Part shown: piece by piece, positions 7,217 through 15,944 of the stretch
Numbering within the stretch: the first letter of the stretch is position 1
Layout: every line of letters begins with the position of its first letter
NCBI RefSeq assembly: GCF_036227405.1
Contig: NZ_CP109473.1
Span: 5,146,001-5,210,000, forward strand
Source: Streptomyces sp. NBC_01460
GTDB lineage: Bacteria > Actinomycetota > Actinomycetes > Streptomycetales > Streptomycetaceae
DNA: 64,000 bases
Direction of reading: 5' to 3'
Program-made: the position numbers and the translations under genes
Notes under the pieces: model-generated
Seen by the model: the letters and a program-made list of their open reading frames with translations, nothing else
The model's database searches: none
Told to the model about the DNA's origin: nothing

Positions 7217-9585
7217 CCACCCCCGCCGACAGACGCACCGACCCCACCGGGGGCGGCACGGCCGCCGGGCCCGACGCCGACGACAGGCGCGCCGTCACCG
7301 GCAGGCGGAGGATCGCCTTCGCCGCCTGGACCGACGAGGCCCGGATGCCCGGCCTCCTGGTGCTGCTGCGCAGTCTCGCGCTGGCCGACCCCACCGTCTG
7401 CGAGGACTTCCTCGTCCTCCACCCCGGCCTGCCCGACTCCGCGTTCGACGCGGCCCGGCGGCTGCACCCGCGCCTCGTCCCGCGGAGCGCGCGCAGCCGC
7501 CTCGACGTCTTCCGGGAGAGCGGCTACGACACGGTCGTCGCCCTGAGCCCCGGCATGGTCGTCCTCGGCTCGCTCCTCCCGCTGCTGGCCCTCCGCACCG
7601 GAGTGGCCGCCGTGCCGCAGCCCGGGCCCGGCGGCGGGCGGACCGTGCGGGACGGCGGACTGCTGGTGATCCAGCGCCAGGACGTGACGGACGCGCTGCT
7701 GGACGCCCTGGCCGAAGGCGGCGAGGACACGGTGGACCGTGCGCTGACCGAGGCCGGGATCCTCGAACCGCTGGGCTCCCGGTACGACGTACCGGCGGGC
7801 CGGCCGTTCGTCGACACCCCCGTGCCCGGGAGCACCGTCGTCCTCCACCTCGGTGCGGATCCGGCGCCCGGGACCCCTGCGGGCGAGGCCCGCGAGCGCT
7901 ACGAGATGGACGACGAGGCGTTCCGCGCCGCCTACTGCGCCCTGCCGGGGCCCAAGCACCCCGAACTGCTGCTGCACTGCGCCCTGCCCTTCCCCGAGGG
8001 GAGGCGGGCACCGGTGGACCTCGTCCGCCAGGTCGCCGAGGTGCACCGGCAGCAGGGCCGCTACGACGAGGCCGTCGTCCTGCTGACCCCGGCGGTCGCG
8101 GACCGGCCCGACCTGCCGCGCTGCCACGAGACGCTGGGCATCAGCCTGATGGCGCTGTCCCGCTACGAGGAGGCCGAGGCGCACCTGCTCCTGGCCACCG
8201 TCTCACCCGACTTCGCGGCCCGCGCCTACGGCCAGCTCGCCCGGCTCGCCTGGCTGCTGGGCCGCGAGGCGGACGCACACGCGTACGCACGTGAAGGGCT
8301 CGACGCGGACCCCACCGACGGCAACTGCCATGCCTGGTACGCCCGTACGCGCCCGGCGCCCGCCACGCCGGGCGGGGCCGCTCCCGCTCCCGCGCACGAA
8401 CAGCTCGCGCACGTCGCCCTGTTCGCCGACGGCCAGGAGAACGCGGGCGACAAGGTGCTCCCCGAGGCCGTACGGATGTGCTTCGGCCCCGACACCGGCG
8501 CCGCCCGCTGGCACGAGCGGTCGGTCCACCGGCTGGTCGACGAGACCGGTCTGGAGGAGCTGAACGCCCGGCGCGGCATCGTCGTCGGCGGCGGCGGGCT
8601 CTTCCTCCCGGACACCGCGCCCAACAGCAACAGCGGCTGGCAGTGGAACATCCCCGACGACGTCCTCGCCCGGATCTCCGCGCCGCTCGCCGTCTTCGCG
8701 GTCGGCTACAACGTCTTCGACGGCCAGCGCTACCGGCGGGAACGCTTCGCGGCGAGCCTGCGCGCCCTGGTCGCGAAGTCCGCCTTCTTCGGGCTCCGCA
8801 ACCAGGGGTCCGTGGACCGGGTCAGGGAGCTCCTGCCGGAGGAACTGCGGGACCGGGTCCGCTACCAGCCGTGCCCCACGACCGTGGCCCGGCACCTCGA
8901 CCCGGGGCTGGACGACGGCCGGGACGACGGCACGGACCGGGACGACACGGTGCTGATCAACTGCGCCTACGACCGGGCCGGACTGCGCTTCGGCCACGAC
9001 TACGGCCACTTCCTGGCCGAGACGGCCGCCGCCGTGCGCGCCATCGGCACACGCGCGGAGGTCCGTTACGCGGCCCACATGCCGGCCGACGAGAAGTTCG
9101 TCCACGACCTGCGCCGGGAACACGGCACAGCCCTCCCGGTGGAGCCGCTGTACCTGTTCTCCAACGACCGGATCCGCGAGCTCTACCGGCGCACCCGCCT
9201 GGTGATCGGCATGCGCGGGCACGCGGGGATGATCCCGTTCGGCTGCGGCACGCCGGTCATCAGCCTGGTGTCGCACCCCAAACTCGCCTACTTCCTCGCG
9301 GACATCGACCGTCCCGAGTGGGGCCTCTCCGTCCACGACCGGGCGCTGGGCGCACGCCTCGCCGAGCGCGCGGCGCACGTGCTGGACGACCACCGGGCGG
9401 CCGTGGCCGACGTGCACGGCCGCCAGGAGCACCTCTGGTCGGTCACCCGCGCCAACCTCGCCGAGCTCCGGGGCCTCTTCGGGCTGACGGACCCCTTCGC
9501 CGGTGGCGACGCCCCGCACCTCCCCGGCCCCCGGACCGCCGAGCCGGCACCGGGCCTTCACCTGCCCGACACCCGCACGAAGTGA
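7213..9585 (+). CDS. GT8-like / TPR / polysaccharide pyruvyltransferase fusion
   Basis: The 790-residue protein has three parts. Residues about 30-240 resemble a GT8/glycogenin-type fold, but the expected DxD reads SPG (VVALSPGMVVLGSL), so it is probably not an active transferase. Residues about 265-375 form TPR-type repeats (QQGRYDEAVVLLTPAV; SRYEEAEAHLLLA). Residues about 395-740 form a polysaccharide pyruvyltransferase domain with ENAGDKVLPEAVR, VVGGGGLFLP and MRGHAGMIPFGCGTPVISLV. The last domain would add a pyruvate ketal from PEP to a sugar of the polymer. ATG 7213 overlaps the previous stop, so translation is coupled. It ends the first operon of the block. Confidence 0.8.
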   Translation: MTTPADRRTDPTGGGTAAGPDADDRRAVTGRRRIAFAAWTDEARMPGLLVLLRSLALADPTVCEDFLVLHPGLPDSAFDAARRLHPRLVPRSARSRLDVFRESGYDTVVALSPGMVVLGSLLPLLALRTGVAAVPQPGPGGGRTVRDGGLLVIQRQDVTDALLDALAEGGEDTVDRALTEAGILEPLGSRYDVPAGRPFVDTPVPGSTVVLHLGADPAPGTPAGEARERYEMDDEAFRAAYCALPGPKHPELLLHCALPFPEGRRAPVDLVRQVAEVHRQQGRYDEAVVLLTPAVADRPDLPRCHETLGISLMALSRYEEAEAHLLLATVSPDFAARAYGQLARLAWLLGREADAHAYAREGLDADPTDGNCHAWYARTRPAPATPGGAAPAPAHEQLAHVALFADGQENAGDKVLPEAVRMCFGPDTGAARWHERSVHRLVDETGLEELNARRGIVVGGGGLFLPDTAPNSNSGWQWNIPDDVLARISAPLAVFAVGYNVFDGQRYRRERFAASLRALVAKSAFFGLRNQGSVDRVRELLPEELRDRVRYQPCPTTVARHLDPGLDDGRDDGTDRDDTVLINCAYDRAGLRFGHDYGHFLAETAAAVRAIGTRAEVRYAAHMPADEKFVHDLRREHGTALPVEPLYLFSNDRIRELYRRTRLVIGMRGHAGMIPFGCGTPVISLVSHPKLAYFLADIDRPEWGLSVHDRALGARLAERAAHVLDDHRAAVADVHGRQEHLWSVTRANLAELRGLFGLTDPFAGGDAPHLPGPRTAEPAPGLHLPDTRTK

Positions 9586-9587
9586 CT

Positions 9588-9632
9588 GTTCACCTGACCG
9601 GAGTTCACCCCGGCCCGACACGTTCGTAGCCT
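9588..9632 (+). promoter_or_regulatory. Glycopolymer-type promoter upstream of acyltransferase
   Basis: GTTCACC at 9588-9594 and GTTCACCC at 9603-9610 precede a TAGCCT -10 hexamer at 9627-9632. The first box begins 39 nt before the hexamer, one helical turn closer than in the three other promoters of this type. Confidence 0.5.
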
Positions 9633-9641
9633 GCGATGACC

Positions 9642-10760
9642 ATGCCTTCCTCCGTCTCCCCGGCCGGCCCGGCCGCCCCCGCGCACGCGCCGCAGCCCGC
9701 CCCCGAACCCCGACCGCACCGCGAACACCGGTACGACGTCGATCTGCTCCGGCTGATCTGTTCGGTCGGCGTGATCCTCTGCCACACCGGCTCCGCGTTC
9801 GTGAACGCCGCGGGCCGCGAGGCCGCGAACGGCCCCGGCACCTACTGGGCGGGGCTGGTGGCGGACTCGGCGGGCCGCTTCGCCGTACCGCTGTTCTTCG
9901 CGATGGCCGGCTGGGTCGTCCTGGCCGGCGCCCCGGTCCGGGACGGACGGCAGCTGTGGCGGCGGATCGTCCGGATCGTCGTGCCCCTCGCCGTGTGGAG
10001 CGTGCTCTACATCGCCTGGGGCAGGCTGCGGGGCACCAACGACGCGCCGGCGGGGGACCTGGCGTTCGACGCGCTGTTCGCCTCGATCCGCCCGGCGTAC
10101 CACCTCTGGTACCTCTACGCCTACATCCCCGTGATCATGCTCCTCGGCTTCGCCGCCCTGGTGAAGTCCGGGGTGAAGTCCGGGGTGACGTCCGGCAAGC
10201 GTCCCTGGGGCACCGGGATCGCCCTCCTCGCCCTGGGGGCCGCCCCGACCCTGTTCGGCGACCTGGCGCGGACGACGGACCTGGACCTGCCGCGCTTCGG
10301 GTGGGGCTTCGGCCCGTACCAGCTGATCTACGCGGCCCTCGGCGCCCTGGTCCTCGCGCTGCCGTCGGTCCCGTCGGGCCGCCGGCGTCTGTGGTGGCTC
10401 CTGCCGGCGGTCGCGGCCCTGGCGGCGATCGTCGCGTACCAGCACCGCGTGCACTACACGATCCCGTACGCGAGCGTCCTGGTCGCCCTGCTCGGCGCGG
10501 GAGTGCTGTTCTCCCTGCACCGGGTCCGTGTGCCGGACCGCCTGCGCCCGGCCCTGACCCGCCTGGCGGGTGCCTCGTTCGGCGCGTACATGATCCACGT
10601 GCTGGTCCTGGGCGTCCTCACCGACGTCCTCGTGGACACGGACCTGAGCCTGCCGGTGGCGGCGGCCCTGGTGATCGGTGTCACCGCCGCCACGGGCGCC
10701 GTCTCCTTCGGTGCGGCGCTCCTCTGGACGCGCCTCGGACTGACCCGCTTCCTGGGCTGA
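9642..10760 (+). CDS. Acyltransferase 3 family integral membrane protein
   Basis: A 372-residue protein with about ten membrane helices. The conserved N-terminal motif of acyltransferase-3 proteins is present (YDVDLLRLICSVGVILCHTG), including the catalytic-type His of the first helix. Such proteins O-acylate (often O-acetylate) extracytoplasmic polysaccharides or glycolipids. Here the likely target is the wall glycopolymer made by the flanking genes. ATG 9642 lies 9 nt after the -10 TAGCCT; ATG 9636 in the same frame is possible. A small duplicated stretch (VKSGVKSGVTSGKRP) forms a cytoplasmic loop. It is convergent with the second polysialyltransferase-like gene, with only 10 bp between the two stops. 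Confidence 0.85.
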   Translation: MPSSVSPAGPAAPAHAPQPAPEPRPHREHRYDVDLLRLICSVGVILCHTGSAFVNAAGREAANGPGTYWAGLVADSAGRFAVPLFFAMAGWVVLAGAPVRDGRQLWRRIVRIVVPLAVWSVLYIAWGRLRGTNDAPAGDLAFDALFASIRPAYHLWYLYAYIPVIMLLGFAALVKSGVKSGVTSGKRPWGTGIALLALGAAPTLFGDLARTTDLDLPRFGWGFGPYQLIYAALGALVLALPSVPSGRRRLWWLLPAVAALAAIVAYQHRVHYTIPYASVLVALLGAGVLFSLHRVRVPDRLRPALTRLAGASFGAYMIHVLVLGVLTDVLVDTDLSLPVAAALVIGVTAATGAVSFGAALLWTRLGLTRFLG

Positions 10761-10770
10761 TCCCGGCTCG

Positions 10771-12093
10771 TCAGCGGCGCTTGAGCGCCCGCGCCCGCCG
10801 TGCGAGACGGCGCAGTGCGGGGCTCCGGCTGACGAAGGCCAGGCGCGCGGGCACCACGCCGGGGAGGGCCAGCGATCCCAGCCGGCGCCGCTTGAAGTAC
10901 CGCCAGGTCCGGGCGTTCAGGTGGGCGGCGAGGTAGCGCTCCGCCGCCGGACGGAGGTCCGGGCGGACGCGGGGCCGCATCGCGAAGGCGACCGCCGGCA
11001 GCAGACCGTCGAGGGCCTCCGCCACCGCGGCCCCGGTGACCTGCGGCCCGTCCGGAACGCCGGCGGGCCCGGCCAGATCGGGCAGCAGGGCGTCGACGAT
11101 CGTGGCCGGGATCCGCGCCGGGTTCTCGTACGGGGTCAGGCGCTCCAGGAGGGCGCCCGTCCCGGCCCTGGCCACCGGCAGGCCGTGGTGCGCCGCCGCC
11201 GTGACCAGAGCCGTCGAGGAGCAGCCGACGACGAGTGCGGGGCGCAGCCGATCGAGCAGGACCTCGGCGGGGACGGATTCCGGGACCGTCAGTTCCGCGC
11301 CGAGGCGCGCGGCCTCCGCCCGCAGGGCCGGGCGGACGGGACCCGAGCCACGGGGGTGGGGCACGAGGACGAGACGGGTGTGGCCGAGCGCGACCGTGCC
11401 CCGGACCATCCGCAGGCGGAGCTCCGCCTCCTCGGCGTCGGGGAACGTTCCCGTCCCGGGGAGGAGCAGGAGCGCGCACCCCTCGGCGGCCTCGACCTCC
11501 GGCGCTGCGTCGGCCAGCTCCCCGAAGACCTTCCGGAGGGCCTCCGTGGGCACGGGCCGGGACGGGACGCCGAACTCACCCAGCAGCAGGGGCCGCAGTC
11601 CGGGGAGGAGATCCGGATGGAGGAGCTGCCGGACGCGGGTGCCGATCAGCGGCGGAACCTTGCCGGGCGTCGGGCCGTACCCGGTCAGGCCGTCCGCGTA
11701 CACCGTCACCGGTCCGCCCGTGAAGATCTGCGCGAGCGACTGGGAGGGGGCCGTGTGCGGTGACTCCAGGGCCAGCTCGACCTCCTCGTCCCCGAGGTCC
11801 CACGCGCGTCGCAGATGGCGCTCCCACAGCGGTACGTCGTCGGGGCGGGGAGACCAGGCGGCCGGGTGCAGGGGGAAGACCGTGTCGTTCCACGAACGCA
11901 CCTCGTCGAAGCGCGCGCGCAGCCGGTCGAACCCGGGCGCCGTGCCGACCGGGGTCTGCGCCTCGGGGACCGCCGTGGTGTCGCACAGCAGGAGGACGCG
12001 GCGGCGGGACTCGCCGAAACAGCCGGAGTCGAGTGCCGCGGCGAGCAGCGCGGTGCCGCGGAGGCCGGAGGCGACGAAGATCTGGGTGGTCAC
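10771..12093 (-). CDS. Polysialyltransferase-like glycosyltransferase, second copy
   Basis: A 440-residue paralogue of the protein at 4523-5869. The motifs lie in corresponding places: VYADGLTGYG (D134-G135), LVPHPRGSG (H246-P247) and VGCSSTALV (S293-T294). The KVP-IGTRV segment and the basic FKRRRLGSLALPG C-terminal stretch are also shared. The HP motif lacks the preceding Lys found in the first copy. It would use a CMP-nonulosonate or another nucleotide sugar (inference). Its GTG start overlaps the stop of the upstream GT2 gene by 4 bp (GTGA), so the two are translationally coupled, as a divergently oriented duplicate of the 3555-5869 pair. Confidence 0.82.
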   Translation of the reverse strand: MTTQIFVASGLRGTALLAAALDSGCFGESRRRVLLLCDTTAVPEAQTPVGTAPGFDRLRARFDEVRSWNDTVFPLHPAAWSPRPDDVPLWERHLRRAWDLGDEEVELALESPHTAPSQSLAQIFTGGPVTVYADGLTGYGPTPGKVPPLIGTRVRQLLHPDLLPGLRPLLLGEFGVPSRPVPTEALRKVFGELADAAPEVEAAEGCALLLLPGTGTFPDAEEAELRLRMVRGTVALGHTRLVLVPHPRGSGPVRPALRAEAARLGAELTVPESVPAEVLLDRLRPALVVGCSSTALVTAAAHHGLPVARAGTGALLERLTPYENPARIPATIVDALLPDLAGPAGVPDGPQVTGAAVAEALDGLLPAVAFAMRPRVRPDLRPAAERYLAAHLNARTWRYFKRRRLGSLALPGVVPARLAFVSRSPALRRLARRARALKRR

Positions 12094-13073
12094 GCGGCTG
12101 TCGCTCCCTCGGTGGCGGCGGCCCGGCGGCGCAGCCTGCGCAGCACGGTCGCCCGTTCGGTGTCCATGGAGTCCAGGACGTCGTCGAGCACCTGACGGGG
12201 CATCCGGCCGAGCGCCGCCGCGCAGCGTGATTTCAGCGTGCGGGCCACCGCCGGCTCGAATTTTCCGATCTCTCCCATGTGATGGGAAATGACGGCGCAG
12301 TAGGTCCGCACCGCTTTCGGCATCAGTGTGTCCGCGTCACGGTCAGCCGCCGTATCGGAGATCACCTGGTCGTACGCGCGAATGAAATCGAGTTGCCGCT
12401 CGTCACCGATCTGGGTCAGGGACGTGGTGACGCCGCGCCGGTAGAAATGGCCCAGCGTTCCCAGGACCGCGAAGGATTCCGCCTCCCGGTGCAGCCGCCA
12501 GATCCACGGCCGGTCCTCTGCGGTCCGCAGCCCGTCGGTGAAGCGCAGAAGCCCCCGGTCCAGCAGGCTTCGGTGGTAGAGCCCCGCCCAGGCGAACGCG
12601 TAGTCCACCGAGGTCGTCCGGCCGGCGGGCAGGATCGCGTCCCTCGGGTCGCTCACCACCCCGCGCGGACCGTGCGGGACACGGCGTACCGTGCGGGCCG
12701 TGCCGGTGACCTGGACATGGTCCGTACGCACGAACGCGCAGTCCAGGGCCTCGGCCTGCGCCAGCAGGCGGGAGTAGTGGCCGGGCGCCAGCCAGTCGTC
12801 GCCGTCGAGGAAGGCGATGTACTCGCCGCGGGCCGCGTCCAGGCCGGTGTTGCGGGCGGTGGCCAGGCCCGCGTTGCGTTCGTGTGCGCGCACGACCACC
12901 CCCTCGATACCGTCCCGGGCCCGGCGCAGGAGTTCCGCCGTCCCGTCGGTCGAACAGTCGTCGACGAGGATGAACTCGAAGTCCTCGCGGCTGTTGGCCC
13001 GCAGACTTCTGAGCGTATCGGGGGCGTATGCCTGGACGTTGTAGAACGGCACGATGACGGAGAGCTTAACCAC
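12090..13073 (-). CDS. GT2-family glycosyltransferase, second copy
   Basis: Paralogue of the GT2 protein at 3555-4520: KLSVIVPFYN at the start, VDDCSTDGT (37-45) and metal-binding DGDD at 90-93, the same residue numbers as the first copy. Conserved segments TDHVQVTGT, AEDRPWIWRLH and FYRRGVTTSLTQIGDERQLD are shared. From GTG 13073 the protein is 327 residues. That GTG lies 7 nt after the TAGCGT hexamer (13086-13081), whereas GTG 13082 would overlap the hexamer, so 13073 is the better start. It is the first gene of a two-gene minus-strand operon and diverges from the DUF6716-type gene. Confidence 0.87.
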   Translation of the reverse strand: MVKLSVIVPFYNVQAYAPDTLRSLRANSREDFEFILVDDCSTDGTAELLRRARDGIEGVVVRAHERNAGLATARNTGLDAARGEYIAFLDGDDWLAPGHYSRLLAQAEALDCAFVRTDHVQVTGTARTVRRVPHGPRGVVSDPRDAILPAGRTTSVDYAFAWAGLYHRSLLDRGLLRFTDGLRTAEDRPWIWRLHREAESFAVLGTLGHFYRRGVTTSLTQIGDERQLDFIRAYDQVISDTAADRDADTLMPKAVRTYCAVISHHMGEIGKFEPAVARTLKSRCAAALGRMPRQVLDDVLDSMDTERATVLRRLRRRAAATEGATAA

Positions 13074-13080
13074 CCGCGTC

Positions 13081-13135
13081 ACGCTAGACGCGGCCCCGGC
13101 ATTTCCCCCGACCCCCGCCCGTACGGAAAGTGAAC
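13081..13135 (-). promoter_or_regulatory. Glycopolymer-type promoter upstream of second GT2 gene
   Basis: On the minus strand GTTCAC at 13135-13130 begins exactly 49 nt before TAGCGT at 13086-13081. A further GTTCACC is at 13157-13151. The hexamer is identical to that of the first GT2 promoter. Confidence 0.55.
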
Positions 13136-13219
13136 GACGCGCGGCGGAAAGGTGAACCCGCTTGTGGGCGCAGCCGAATCGGCGGATATCCGAGGGGAAT
13201 CCCCAACCGTCGACCGGCT

Positions 13220-13274
13220 GTTAACCATTTGTTGCCACCGCGTTGGGCCGCGGATCGAAATGGCTTCCTAGCTT
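13220..13274 (+). promoter_or_regulatory. Glycopolymer-type promoter upstream of DUF6716-type gene
   Basis: GTTAACC at 13220-13226, a one-base variant of the GTTCACC box, begins 49 nt before TAGCTT at 13269-13274. The hexamer is 7 nt before GTG 13282. The sequence between the two divergent promoters (13136-13219) is otherwise unremarkable. Confidence 0.5.
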
Positions 13275-13281
13275 TTACGAC

Positions 13282-14667
13282 GTGCCCCCTCGTACCGATG
13301 ACGCGGCCTCTCCGGCCGCCACCCCCGCAGCCGACCGTGCGGCGCTCCGCATAGCCGTGCTCGCCGACTCCGACACCCGGTGGAAATGGGGCGCGCTCAC
13401 CGCGCGCCGCCTCTCCGGGACCCCGGCGACCGGCACGGCCGAGCGCCCTGTCGAGCTCAGCGGGCTGCTGCTGCGCGGCCGGGCCACGCCGACGCCCCGC
13501 CAGCTCGCCGAAGTCGGTGACGTCGGCGTCGACGCCGCCCGGGTGCGCGAGGTGACGGCCGTCGAGTTCCTGCACACGGTGCGGGACGAGGCGTACGACG
13601 TCGTCGTCCTCGCCCTCGTCGGCGGCGCCGTCCAGGCGATGCTGCACGGCCTGGCCGCTCTGGACCTGCCCCGCAGGCCCGTCGTCGTCACGGGCTACGT
13701 CGGGGTCGTCTACGAGAAGCTCGCGGACGGCCTCCTGCTGCGCCACGGCGCGGACGTCGTCCTCGCCAACTCCCGCCACGACGCCGAGCGGTTCCGCGCG
13801 GTGTACGAAGGGGTCGGCGCCGACGCCTCGTCCGTCACGGAAGCGGCCCTGCCGTTCCTCGGGGGCGAGCCCCACGAGGCGCTGGAGGGCCGCGACACCG
13901 TGGTGTTCGCCGCCCAGCCCTCCGTCCCCGAGTCCCGCGCCGACCGCACGTACCTGCTGCGCCGGCTCGTCGAGCACGCCCGGCTGCACCCCGGGCGCGA
14001 GGTCCTGCTGAAGCTGCGCTCCAAGCCGGGCGAGCACACCACGCACATCGAGGAGCTGCCCTACCAACGCCTCGCGGAGCGGATCCCCGGCGGCCTGCCG
14101 CCCAACTTCCGCCTCGTCTACGGGCACATGGGCGAGGTGCTGGACCGCACCGACCTGCTGGTCACCGTCTCCTCGACCGCGGCCCTGGAGTCCCTGCACC
14201 GGAGGATCCCGACCGCGATCCTCTCCGACCTCGGCGTCCGCGAGGCACTCGGCAACCACCACTTCATCGGCTCCGGGCTGATCACCTCCTGGGACCACCT
14301 CGACGGCGGCCGCCGCCCGGAGCCCGACGAGGAGTGGCTGGCCGGCCAGGGCGTCGCCGCCGACGGCAGCTACGGCACGGCCTACGACACCGCCCGCGCC
14401 CGGGTCGCGGCGCTGCTCGCCGCCGGGCCGCTCCCCGCCCTGGCCCCCTACTACACGCCCGCCACCGCGCCCGGATACCTCCCCGGCATCCTCGCCCGCC
14501 ACCACCTGGGCCCCGACGGCCGGCCGCTGCCCGGCGCCGTCACGCCGAAGGAGACCGGCCGGGTCCGGGGCGCCGTCCGCGACACCGTGCGCAACGCGGC
14601 GCGCGGCGCCTACCGCCACGGCGTCCAGCGGGTCGCCCCCGTGATCCGGCGGATGGGCGAGCTGTGA
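13282..14667 (+). CDS. DUF6716-type putative glycosyltransferase
   Basis: From GTG 13282 the protein has 461 residues. The N-terminal RIAVLADSDTRWKWGALTA is the hallmark I associate with the DUF6716 family of putative glycosyltransferases found with sialic/nonulosonic acid genes in actinobacteria. A GT-B-like layout is suggested by GYVGVVYEKLADGLLLRHGA, VLANSRHDAERFR, and TVSSTAALESLHRRIPTAIL, the last resembling the Ser-Ser/Thr motif of bacterial sialyltransferases. No membrane helices are seen. The GTG is 7 nt after the -10 hexamer and agrees with the start of the conserved region; an upstream TTG at 13243 lies before the promoter and is rejected. It begins the operon that also makes the activated sugar. 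Confidence 0.7.
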   Translation: MPPRTDDAASPAATPAADRAALRIAVLADSDTRWKWGALTARRLSGTPATGTAERPVELSGLLLRGRATPTPRQLAEVGDVGVDAARVREVTAVEFLHTVRDEAYDVVVLALVGGAVQAMLHGLAALDLPRRPVVVTGYVGVVYEKLADGLLLRHGADVVLANSRHDAERFRAVYEGVGADASSVTEAALPFLGGEPHEALEGRDTVVFAAQPSVPESRADRTYLLRRLVEHARLHPGREVLLKLRSKPGEHTTHIEELPYQRLAERIPGGLPPNFRLVYGHMGEVLDRTDLLVTVSSTAALESLHRRIPTAILSDLGVREALGNHHFIGSGLITSWDHLDGGRRPEPDEEWLAGQGVAADGSYGTAYDTARARVAALLAAGPLPALAPYYTPATAPGYLPGILARHHLGPDGRPLPGAVTPKETGRVRGAVRDTVRNAARGAYRHGVQRVAPVIRRMGEL

Positions 14668-14687
14668 CCACCGATTCAGGAGCATCC

Positions 14688-15932
14688 ATGACCCCGACCC
14701 CCACCGTGCTCGCCGTGATCCCCGCCCGCGGCGGATCCAAGGGCGTGCCCGCGAAGAACCTCGCCCGGGTCGGCGGCGTACCGCTCGTCGCCCGCGCGGT
14801 CCGCGCCTGCCTCGCCTCGCCCGAGGTCACGGACGTCGTCGTGACGACCGACGACCCGGCCATCGCCGACGCGGCCCGGACCGCGGCGGAGGCGCTCGGC
14901 GAGGACACCCGGCTGCACTGCGTCCAGCGCCCCGCCGCCATCGCCGGGGACACCGCGACCAGCGAGGCGGCGGTCCTGCACGCCCTGCACGCCTACGAGA
15001 CGGCGGCGCACGGCCGGAAGGCCGACGTGGTCCTCCTGGTCCAGTGCACGAGCCCCTTCATCACCCGGGACGACATCGACGGCGTCGCCGCCGCCGTCGC
15101 CCGCGAGGGCGCCGACACCGCCGTCACGGTCGCCCCCTTCCACGGCTTCGTGTGGCGGGACGGCAGCGCGGTCGAGGACGACACCTACGGCGTCAACCAC
15201 GACAAGGCCGTACGCCCCCGCCGCCAGGACCGGCCCCAGGACTACCTGGAGACCGGCGCCGCGTACGCCATGGACGTCGAGGGGTTCCGCACCCACCGCC
15301 ACCGCTTCTTCGGCCACACCGCGCTCGTGCCGACCGACCCCGCCCGGGTCCTGGAGATCGACGACCCGCACGACCTGGCCCGCGCCCGCGCCCTCGCGCC
15401 GCTCCTGGACCCCTCACCGTTCCCCACCCGGGCGGACATCGACGCCGTCGTCCTCGACTTCGACGGCACACAGACCGACGACCGCGTCCTCATCGACTCC
15501 GACGGCCGCGAGATCGTCGCCGTGCACCGCGGCGACGGCCTCGGTGTCGCCGCCCTGCGCCGGGCCGGCGTACCGGTCCTGATCCTCTCCACGGAACAGA
15601 ACCCGGTCGTCGCCGCCCGTGCCCGCAAACTCCAGGTCCCCGTCCTGCACGGCATCGACCGGAAGGACCTGGCACTCAAGCAGTGGTGCGAGGAGCAGTC
15701 CATCGCTCCCGACCGCGTGCTCTACGCCGGCAACGACGTCAACGACCTGGCGTGCTTCGGCCTGGCGGGCTGGCCCGTCGCCGTGGCGAACGCCCACGAC
15801 TCGGTACGCGCCGCCGCGCGCGCCGTGACCACCAACCCCGGCGGTTCCGGCGCCATCCGCGAGATCGCGGCATGGCTCCTGGGCCCCACCCTCACCCTCT
15901 CCACCGAAACCCCCGACACCCCCACCACGTAA
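14688..15932 (+). CDS. CMP-nonulosonate synthetase fused to HAD phosphatase
   Basis: The 414-residue protein joins two enzymes. Residues 1-240 are a CMP-sialic/Kdn acid synthetase (IPARGGSKGVPAKNL at 11-25; QCTSPFITRDDI near 119). Residues 250-400 are a HAD phosphatase of the KDO-8-P phosphatase class (VVLDFDG with D257 and D259; STEQNPVVAARA; GNDVNDLACF). It would remove the 9-phosphate from Kdn-9-P and then couple Kdn to CMP. A similar order occurs in vertebrate CMP-sialic acid synthetases. The ATG has a good AGGAG 7 nt upstream. It sits 20 nt after the DUF6716-type gene and 12 nt before the NeuB-type gene. Confidence 0.88.
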   Translation: MTPTPTVLAVIPARGGSKGVPAKNLARVGGVPLVARAVRACLASPEVTDVVVTTDDPAIADAARTAAEALGEDTRLHCVQRPAAIAGDTATSEAAVLHALHAYETAAHGRKADVVLLVQCTSPFITRDDIDGVAAAVAREGADTAVTVAPFHGFVWRDGSAVEDDTYGVNHDKAVRPRRQDRPQDYLETGAAYAMDVEGFRTHRHRFFGHTALVPTDPARVLEIDDPHDLARARALAPLLDPSPFPTRADIDAVVLDFDGTQTDDRVLIDSDGREIVAVHRGDGLGVAALRRAGVPVLILSTEQNPVVAARARKLQVPVLHGIDRKDLALKQWCEEQSIAPDRVLYAGNDVNDLACFGLAGWPVAVANAHDSVRAAARAVTTNPGGSGAIREIAAWLLGPTLTLSTETPDTPTT

Positions 15933-15944
15933 GGAAGCACCACC

